NCBI GenBank assembly: GCA_903932755.1
Contig: CAIZHL010000453.1
Span: 1 to 5,509 of the forward strand
Reading direction: 5' to 3'
Source of the DNA: an uncultured beta proteobacterium
GTDB taxonomy: Bacteria; Pseudomonadota; Gammaproteobacteria; Burkholderiales; Rhodocyclaceae
Length of the DNA stretch: 5,509 nucleotides
Shown here: in pieces, positions 1 through 5,509 of the stretch
Layout of the letters: each line of letters opens with the position of its first letter
Numbering within the stretch: the stretch's first letter is position 1
Translations under genes and position numbers: made by a program
The notes under the pieces: generated by a model
What the model was told of the DNA's origin: nothing
Seen by the model: only the letters and a program-made list of their open reading frames with translations
Databases searched by the model: none

Positions 1-1
1 C

Positions 2-1888
<1,887 letters not shown>

Positions 1889-1897
1889 GTTGCTTGC

Positions 1898-1927
1898 GGG
1901 TTTGGCGGGAGAGGGGTTTCCTAGGGG
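1898..1927 (+). other. potential G-quadruplex motif after gyrB
   Basis: Four G-runs (1898-1900, 1907-1909, 1913-1916, 1924-1927) are separated by loops of 6, 3 and 7 bases. This fits the standard G3+N1-7 quadruplex pattern on the coding strand and therefore in the mRNA. The motif starts 10 bases after the gyrB stop codon. The pattern is seen directly; folding in the cell is inference. Confidence 0.5.
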
Positions 1928-2000
1928 TTTGCGCCTAAAAAGTTGCCAGTCGCAGCCCTAGAATGAAGTCCTCCTCCTCCGATCCGCATGGATTGGATTC

Positions 2001-2029
2001 AACCCGGTACCAAGGTATCGGGTTTTTTT
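2001..2029 (+). terminator. intrinsic terminator, probably of gyrB
   Basis: An 11-bp stem is formed by 2001-2011 (AACCCGGTACC) and 2014-2024 (GGTATCGGGTT), with one G-U wobble. The formal loop is 2 bases, so in practice the top C-G pair opens. It runs into seven T residues (2023-2029). The opposite strand has no U-tract, so it works on the + strand. It lies 112 bases after the gyrB stop and before the phasin promoter, insulating the two units. Confidence 0.88.
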
Positions 2030-2084
2030 CGACCACAAAAGCTTGCAGCGGAAGATTACCGGCTGACAACCTTCCCCGCACCGG

Positions 2085-2101
2085 TTGTTGCACTGCAACA
2101 A
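2085..2101. promoter_or_regulatory. 17-bp palindromic operator, possible PhaR site
   Basis: TTGTTGCACTGCAACAA is a perfect inverted repeat of 8+1+8 bases. It ends 7 bases before the -35 box of the phasin promoter, a typical place for a repressor or activator. PhaR, the PHA-responsive repressor of phasin genes, is known to bind TGC/GCA-rich sites at phaP promoters, and the right half running into AAATTTT resembles the Ralstonia PhaR repeat as I remember it. The palindrome is seen; the PhaR assignment is inference from the gene it precedes. As RNA it could form a 7-bp hairpin with a 3-base loop, but it lies upstream of the expected transcript. Confidence 0.62.
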
Positions 2102-2108
2102 ATTTTCC

Positions 2109-2136
2109 TTGACAAAGCTGCGAGGCTCCGTAGAAT
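2109..2136 (+). promoter_or_regulatory. sigma70 promoter of the phasin gene
   Basis: A perfect -35 box TTGACA (2109-2114) and -10 box TAGAAT (2131-2136) are separated by 16 bases. Transcription should start near 2142-2144, giving a leader of about 90 bases before the phasin ATG. A strong promoter fits phasins, which are among the most abundant proteins in PHA-storing cells. Confidence 0.85.
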
Positions 2137-2145
2137 GGAACCATA

Positions 2146-2155
2146 TTGCGGTGCA
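2146..2155. promoter_or_regulatory. second operator-like site at the phasin start site
   Basis: TTGCGGTGCA shares the outer TTGC and TGCA half-sites with the core TTGCACTGCA of the 2085-2101 palindrome (2088-2097), differing only in the two central bases. It lies just downstream of the predicted transcription start, 58 bases from the first core. Two sites, one near -35 and one near the start, are reported for PhaR at Ralstonia phaP1. Assignment is inference. Confidence 0.42.
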
Positions 2156-2233
2156 CCATTCCGGTTTCTTTGCATTTAAGCGGAGCTGATTGTGTGCATC
2201 TCCCACGGTTCCATCACACTTCAGGAGATCACC

Positions 2234-2776
2234 ATGTACAAAGTAGCCGAGCAAATCAGCAAGACCAACAAGGCCGGCGTCGAGACCTTCATGACCATCG
2301 CCAACGCCACCTTCGCCGGCGCCGAGCGCCTGGCTGCACTGAACCTCAACGCCGCCCGCAGCTTCATCGAGGACAGCGCCGCCAACACCCGTGCCCTGCT
2401 CGCCGTCAAGGATGTCGAAGCCCTGGTTTCGCTGCAAAAATCCCTGGCTCAACCGGATGCCGAAAAGGCGACGGCTTATTCCCGCCGCGTTTATGAAATC
2501 GCTACCCAGACCCAAGAGGCTTTGACTCAGGTAGTCGAGTCCCAGGTTTCCGAACTCAACAAGAATCTCGGCCTGGCGCTCGACGAGGCGGTCAAGACCG
2601 CCCCGGCCGGCTCCGATGTGGCGGTTAACGCCCTTCGTTCCGCGATTTCCGCCGCCAACTCGGCCTATGACAGCATGACCAAGGCTGCCAAGCAGGCCAG
2701 CGAAATCGCCGAAGCGAACATTGCTGCCGCAACGTCTGCCGTCACCCCGAAAAAGGCCGCTCGCAAAGCAGCCTGA
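2234..2776 (+). CDS. phasin family protein (PHA granule-associated)
   Basis: The 180-residue protein matches the PhaP-type phasin family (Phasin_2). Phasins coat polyhydroxyalkanoate granules in the cytoplasm, controlling their size and number and preventing non-specific protein binding. The N-terminus MYKVAEQISKTNKAGVETF, the amphipathic Ala-rich helices through residue 165 and the absence of cysteine or a signal peptide are typical, as is the length. The tail VTPKKAARKAA is basic. The ATG at 2234 is preceded by AGGAG (2223-2227) 6 bases upstream. An in-frame GTG at 2192 also has a GGAG (2182-2185) at good spacing, but the 14 extra residues do not look phasin-like, so I prefer 2234. The gene has its own promoter and hairpins downstream, so it is monocistronic. 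No other PHA genes are in view. The exact paralogue (phaP1, phaP2 and so on) cannot be decided here. Confidence 0.92.
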   Translation: MYKVAEQISKTNKAGVETFMTIANATFAGAERLAALNLNAARSFIEDSAANTRALLAVKDVEALVSLQKSLAQPDAEKATAYSRRVYEIATQTQEALTQVVESQVSELNKNLGLALDEAVKTAPAGSDVAVNALRSAISAANSAYDSMTKAAKQASEIAEANIAAATSAVTPKKAARKAA

Positions 2777-2797
2777 GCCCCAAAGCGCAACACCCCA

Positions 2798-2819
2798 TCC
2801 GGCCCTGAAAAGGGCCGGA
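2798..2819 (+). terminator. GC-rich hairpin after the phasin, no U-tract
   Basis: A perfect 8-bp stem pairs 2798-2805 (TCCGGCCC) with 2812-2819 (GGGCCGGA) around a TGAAAA loop, 21 bases after the phasin stop. No T-run follows, so it may stabilise the 3' end or slow polymerase before the next hairpin rather than terminate alone. Confidence 0.55.
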
Positions 2820-2848
2820 GTCACATGCGGCGCACCATCGGCCGCAGA

Positions 2849-2885
2849 TTGAAAATACCGCCCCATTTCCGGGGCCGGTTTTCAA
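2849..2885. terminator. probable bidirectional terminator
   Basis: The core stem pairs CCG-CCCC (2858-2864) with GGGG-C-CGG (2871-2878, C2875 bulged) around an ATTTCC loop. It is extended by TTGAAAA (2849-2855) pairing with TTTTCAA (2879-2885), with TA bulged. The core is followed by TTTT on the + strand and by TATTTT on the - strand, so either direction could terminate. It most likely ends the phasin transcript; no - strand gene nearby needs it. Confidence 0.6.
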
Positions 2886-2948
2886 AGCCCCTGCCAAACA
2901 GCCTGCAGCGGGTCAGTCCTTTCGTTTCAAGTTCCAGCCGCAGCGTCT

Positions 2949-2968
2949 CCCCGCCTCATCCGGCGGGG
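2949..2968 (+). other. leader hairpin before the transglycosylase gene
   Basis: A perfect 7-bp stem pairs CCCCGCC (2949-2955) with GGCGGGG (2962-2968) around a TCATCC loop. It ends 24 bases before the ribosome binding site of the next gene and has no U-tract. It may stabilise the mRNA leader. I found no convincing -35/-10 pair for this gene between 2886 and 3003. Confidence 0.45.
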
Positions 2969-3003
2969 TGCGGACGGAATCAGGCAACAGTAAAGGAGTC
3001 AGC

Positions 3004-3696
3004 ATGTCCGCAACACTTACTGCCCGAACATTCCTGGAGCGCGGCACCGGCGCGTTCCTCCACTACCTGCATATCGATCTGGCAACGGTCGGCCTGGCCT
3101 TGTTCTTCGTCATCGCCGGCGGTCTGGCTGCAAACATCAGCCTCTTCGCGGCCAGCGAAGCAGCACGTCCGTACTTTAGCGGCCAGGTCTCGACGCCGGC
3201 AGCAACGCCGGGAGCGCAACCCGTCCCGCAACGCCTGGCGCCGGCCATGGCGGCGGCCCTCGATCAGGTCGCCCAGCGCTATCGGGTATCGACCGAAGCC
3301 TTGCAGCCGGTTTTCGAAGCCGCGCAGGCGGCCGGCCGCCAATGGCGTATCGATCCACTGTTGATCGTTGCCGTAATCAGCATCGAATCCAGGTTCAATC
3401 CGATCTCGCAAAGTCCGATGGGTGCCCTCGGGCTGATGCAGATCATTCCGCGTTACCACCAGGACAAACTGCCCAAGGATGCCGACAACCGGGCCTTTCT
3501 CGATCCGGTCATCAACGTCCAGATCGGTGCCCGCATCCTTCAGGAGTCGATCCAGCGCCAGGGAGGGCTGATGGAAGGCCTGCAGTACTACGCCGGCGCG
3601 ATCGATGACACCGAGCAGGCGTACGCCAACAAGGTGATCGCCGAAAAAGCCCGACTCGAACAGCAGTCGCGCCGCAAGTATGGCGCCGCAGTCTGA
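3004..3696 (+). CDS. membrane-anchored lytic transglycosylase (SLT domain)
   Basis: Lytic transglycosylases cleave the MurNAc-GlcNAc bond of peptidoglycan with formation of 1,6-anhydroMurNAc. The 230-residue protein has a single hydrophobic segment (about residues 27-49) after a short basic N-terminus, predicting a signal anchor with the rest in the periplasm. A Pro/Ala/Gln-rich linker (about 60-80) follows. The SLT/GEWL-like catalytic domain (about 105-215) shows the catalytic Glu128 in IESRFNP, GLMQ at 143-146 and YYAGA at 195-199, where most relatives have YNAG. The ATG at 3004 has AAGGAG (2993-2998) 5 bases upstream; an in-frame GTG at 2968 lies in the leader hairpin and has no good binding site. 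The gene is far from its neighbours (227 and 97 bases), so it is probably transcribed separately. The family is clear; the subtype is not, and target processes such as septation, secretion systems or turnover cannot be told apart. Confidence 0.92.
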   Translation: MSATLTARTFLERGTGAFLHYLHIDLATVGLALFFVIAGGLAANISLFAASEAARPYFSGQVSTPAATPGAQPVPQRLAPAMAAALDQVAQRYRVSTEALQPVFEAAQAAGRQWRIDPLLIVAVISIESRFNPISQSPMGALGLMQIIPRYHQDKLPKDADNRAFLDPVINVQIGARILQESIQRQGGLMEGLQYYAGAIDDTEQAYANKVIAEKARLEQQSRRKYGAAV

Positions 3697-3793
3697 CGCG
3701 GCATCCTTGTAGCAAGACCGGTCGCAAGTGAAACCGGCGGTGGAATAAACCCGATTACCCCCGGCCTGCCGCCTTCCGGTAGGATTCCACATC

Positions 3794-4360
3794 ATGCGTC
3801 GCGCCTTGACCCTGTTTGCCGCGATCGCTTGCGCGATCGGCGGCAGCACCTGGGCAGCAGACACCCTGCCCCTCACCGAACTCGCCAAGCCCGGGCGGGT
3901 GCTCATGCTGCGCCACGCCAACGCACCCGGCACCGGCGATCCGCCAAACTTCAAACTCGAGGAGTGCGCGACCCAGCGCAATCTCGACCAGAGCGGAAGA
4001 GAGCAAGCACTTGCACTCGGCAAACGCATTGTCCAGGCGGGTGTCAAAAAGGCAGATATCTACTCCAGCCAATGGTGTCGCTGCCTCGAAACTGCCAAAT
4101 TGCTGAATCTCGGCCCCGTGACACCGCAGCCGGCACTGAATTCCTTCTTTGGGCGTTCCGAGCAACGCGAAGCCACGGTAGCCGCCCTACGCAGGTTTCT
4201 CGCCGGCTTGCCGACCAACGGCCCCCCGGTGATTCTGGTGACTCACCAATTTACGATCACCGCGTTTACCGGCGAGGGCACGGCCTCGGGAAGCGGCAGC
4301 CTGTTCGAGTTGAACGGTTCAGGCGCGCCGCGCCTGCTCGGCACCATCAAGCCTGACTGA
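3794..4360 (+). CDS. exported histidine phosphatase superfamily protein
   Basis: The 188-residue protein belongs to the histidine phosphatase (phosphoglycerate mutase-like) superfamily, whose members transfer phosphate to a catalytic His. The phosphohistidine motif is LMLRHA (Arg40, His41). The second catalytic motif is VTHQ (His150). Arg95 in SSQWCRCLETA and Glu122 are candidates for the phosphate pocket and acid. The first 21 residues (Arg-Arg, hydrophobic core, then STWA before AD) form a signal peptide with probable cleavage after Ala21, so the enzyme should act in the periplasm. The ATG has AGGA (3781-3784) 9 bases upstream. The NHL-repeat gene starts 25 bases downstream on the same strand, so the two are probably co-transcribed. 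The substrate is unknown: Ais-like envelope dephosphorylation and general phosphomonoesterase activity are both possible. The protein is short, with little room for a specificity cap domain. Confidence 0.9.
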   Translation: MRRALTLFAAIACAIGGSTWAADTLPLTELAKPGRVLMLRHANAPGTGDPPNFKLEECATQRNLDQSGREQALALGKRIVQAGVKKADIYSSQWCRCLETAKLLNLGPVTPQPALNSFFGRSEQREATVAALRRFLAGLPTNGPPVILVTHQFTITAFTGEGTASGSGSLFELNGSGAPRLLGTIKPD

Positions 4361-4385
4361 AACCGGTTGTAGAGGGGGACCCGCC

Positions 4386-5249
4386 ATGCGCTCCGTCATT
4401 TTCGCCGCTTTTCTGCTCCTGACTTCCCTGGCCGGCGCGCAGCCGGTCTTGCGCGCCACTCAACTGGCCGAGTTCGCCGACGGACTTTCGCAACCCCACG
4501 ACGCGGCCTTCTCACCGGACGGAAAGCTGATCTACCTGACCGACATGCGCAATAGCCGCATCCAGGTGCTCGACGCCATGACCCTGAAACCGGCCGGCAG
4601 TTTCGGTGCCGGCGAGTTGTCCTACCCGCACGATGCCGAATTCGACAAATCCGGACGACTGCTGGTCGCCGACACCGGCAACGACCGCGTGGCGATTTAC
4701 GAGGTCAAGGGCGCACAGGCGAAGCTGGTCGCCGAGCTGAAGGGGCTTTCGGGTCCCGAGGGCGTGGCGATCACGCCCGACGGCCGCGTGCTCGTCACCA
4801 ATACGCGCAACGCAACGATCAGCGTATTTCGCGACGGCAAGCTGGAACGCACGCTCGCCGGCCCGGGGACCATGGACGGCGAGCTGCGCAACCCGCACGA
4901 CATCGAAGCCGCAAGCGATGGCAGTGTGTACGTCGTCGACTCGGCCAATAACCGCGTCCAGGTATTTGACGCCGCGCTGAAGCACCGCGCCAGTTTCGGC
5001 CCCGAACTCGGTCTCAGCGCGCCGAAGTACCTCGCCATCGATGGCGACCGTATCTGGCTGGCCGACGAGTATAACCATCGCATCCTGCTGCTCGATCGCG
5101 GCCACAAGCTGCTTGGCGTACTCGGCAGCGGCGAGCGCGGGCGCGCCGCCGACGCCTTTTACAAGCCCGAGGCCGTGCTTGCCCGCGCCCCCCATGTCTG
5201 GGTCATCGATACCTATAACGATCGCATCGTGCTTTTGCGCATCGACTGA
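4386..5249 (+). CDS. exported NHL-repeat six-bladed beta-propeller protein
   Basis: The 287-residue protein has a signal peptide (MRSVIFAAFLLLTSLAGA, probable cleavage after Ala18) and six NHL-type repeats that together should close a six-bladed propeller. Each repeat starts with a Pro-x-x turn and ends near (N)xRIxVxD: PHD at 37, PHD at 81, PEG at 124, PHD at 170, PKY at 213 and PEA at 261. Repeat ends include NSRIQVLD, NDRVAIYE, NNRVQVFD, NHRILLLD and NDRIVLLR. No membrane segment or lipobox follows the signal, so it is predicted soluble in the periplasm. The ATG at 4386 has an AGAGGGGG tract (4371-4378) 7 bases upstream. It follows the histidine phosphatase gene by 25 bases, suggesting a shared transcript and possibly shared function. 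NHL propellers serve as protein scaffolds, as lactonase-like enzymes or, in peptidylglycine lyase, as metal enzymes; which applies here is not known. Confidence 0.9.
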   Translation: MRSVIFAAFLLLTSLAGAQPVLRATQLAEFADGLSQPHDAAFSPDGKLIYLTDMRNSRIQVLDAMTLKPAGSFGAGELSYPHDAEFDKSGRLLVADTGNDRVAIYEVKGAQAKLVAELKGLSGPEGVAITPDGRVLVTNTRNATISVFRDGKLERTLAGPGTMDGELRNPHDIEAASDGSVYVVDSANNRVQVFDAALKHRASFGPELGLSAPKYLAIDGDRIWLADEYNHRILLLDRGHKLLGVLGSGERGRAADAFYKPEAVLARAPHVWVIDTYNDRIVLLRID

Positions 5250-5285
5250 GGGCCGATGATCCGGGGCGACAAGGGCCTGCGCCTT

Positions 5286-5291
5286 TATAAT
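5286..5291 (+). promoter_or_regulatory. -10 element (TATAAT) for dbpA
   Basis: A perfect TATAAT hexamer ends 5 bases before the dbpA ATG, which would place transcription initiation at or within a base or two of the start codon. No good -35 box is seen at 16-18 bases; the nearest candidate, GCGACA (5266-5271), has a 14-base spacer. It is therefore a probable but incomplete promoter. Confidence 0.5.
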
Positions 5292-5296
5292 CGCGC

Positions 5297-5509
5297 ATGA
5301 CCGAATCCCCCCCAACAGCTTCCAGCTCCACGCCACCCGCCGCACCCGGCGCCCCCGTCCCGCTGGAGCTTTCATTTGCCAGCCTGCCGCTGGCACCGTC
5401 CACGCTGGCCAACCTGCAACAGCTGGGCTACCTGAAGATGACGCCGATCCAGGCCGCCAGCCTGCCGCTGGCCCTGGCCGGCCACGACCTGATCGCGCAA
5501 GCCAAGACC
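5297..5509 (+). CDS. dbpA: DEAD-box RNA helicase DbpA, N-terminal part
   Basis: The first 71 residues are visible and the gene runs off the window. After a Ser/Pro/Ala-rich lead of about 26 residues comes the Q motif of DEAD-box helicases: Phe27, then LGYLKMTPIQ with Gln52, followed by AGHDLIAQAKT, where the Walker A (motif I) lysine should come next. QAKT rather than QAQT or QSQT, with LGYxxMTPxQAA, matches DbpA, the helicase that uses its C-terminal domain to bind hairpin 92 of 23S rRNA during 50S subunit assembly. That C-terminal domain is outside the window, so RhlE- or DeaD-like relatives are not fully excluded. The ATG at 5297 is the first possible start, since an in-frame TAA lies at 5288-5290. 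No Shine-Dalgarno is at usable distance; AAGGG at 5271-5275 is 21 bases away. Confidence 0.85.
   Translation, partial: MTESPPTASSSTPPAAPGAPVPLELSFASLPLAPSTLANLQQLGYLKMTPIQAASLPLALAGHDLIAQAKT

Larger units (their letters stand above)
1889..2233. other. gyrB-phasin intergenic region, no gene
   Basis: This 345-base gap holds no convincing coding sequence: the short open frames on both strands lack ribosome binding sites and resemble no protein family. Its content is regulatory and is itemised separately: a G-run cluster, an intrinsic terminator, a palindromic operator candidate, a sigma70 promoter and the roughly 90-base leader of the phasin mRNA. A TAGAAT hexamer at 1959-1964 has only a badly spaced TTGCCA (1943-1948, 10 bases) upstream, so I do not call it a promoter. 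Confidence 0.7.

Noticed and set aside
1988..2179. Small + strand open frame of 63 codons between gyrB and the phasin
   Set aside because: It runs through the terminator stem, the palindrome and the promoter, has no ribosome binding site, and its product resembles nothing.
2192..2233. Upstream GTG start for the phasin with GGAG 6 bases before it
   Set aside because: The added residues do not match phasin N-termini, and the ATG at 2234 has the stronger AGGAG and the expected family start. Peptide data could reverse this.
1958..2866. Long open frame on the - strand (302 codons) opposite the phasin
   Set aside because: It is the antisense of the phasin plus its promoter and terminator, is Gly-rich and low in complexity, and has no family resemblance. 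GC-rich third positions produce such shadows.
3719..3785. Resemblance of ACCCGATTACC plus CCTGCCGCC to the 3' end of a cobalamin riboswitch
   Set aside because: The conserved core (the GCCCCCGCAACTGT-like segment and the GCCACTG box) is absent, and coding sequence ends only about 50 bases upstream, leaving no room for a full aptamer.
2980..4047. Long open frame on the - strand (355 codons) opposite the transglycosylase and phosphatase
   Set aside because: It spans two clear + strand genes and their intergenic gap, with no recognisable domain or ribosome binding site.
5307..5313. Run of seven C near the start of dbpA, considered as a phase-variation tract
   Set aside because: Seven C is short, the gene is a housekeeping helicase, and such runs are expected in a Pro-rich GC-rich stretch.

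Overview
The window is a GC-rich chromosomal segment from a Gram-negative bacterium, most likely a betaproteobacterium that stores polyhydroxyalkanoate (PHA). The evidence is an E. coli-like GyrB, a short PhaP-type phasin under a strong sigma70 promoter, and a DbpA-type helicase. A Rhodocyclales-like host is plausible, but nothing in the window proves it. All six protein genes lie on the + strand. I see no mobile element, tRNA, rRNA, CRISPR array or tandem repeat.

Layout: (1) 2-1888, gyrB missing about its first 168 codons. (2) 1889-2233, a 345-base gap holding a G-run cluster just after the gyrB stop, a clear intrinsic terminator (2001-2029), a 17-bp palindrome (2085-2101), a TTGACA/TAGAAT promoter (2109-2136) and a second palindrome-like site (2146-2155). 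(3) 2234-2776, a phasin. (4) 2777-3003, three hairpins, one of them a probable bidirectional terminator. (5) 3004-3696, a membrane-anchored lytic transglycosylase. (6) 3794-4360 and 4386-5249, an exported histidine phosphatase and an exported NHL-repeat propeller, 25 bases apart and probably co-transcribed. (7) 5297 to the window end, the N-terminus of DbpA, with a TATAAT hexamer 5 bases before its ATG and no ribosome binding site.

The genes do not form one pathway: DNA supercoiling, carbon storage, cell-wall remodelling, two uncharacterised exported proteins and ribosome assembly sit side by side. The best regulatory reading is the phasin promoter. A TTGC-NN-TGCA core occurs both just upstream of the -35 box and next to the expected transcription start. 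This is what would be expected if a PhaR-type PHA-sensing repressor controls phasin synthesis, but the regulator assignment is inference.

I found no convincing new defence, mobile or biosynthetic system. The points most worth checking are the operator pair, the probable leaderless dbpA start, the G-quadruplex motif after gyrB and the PHD-histidine pattern in the NHL propeller.
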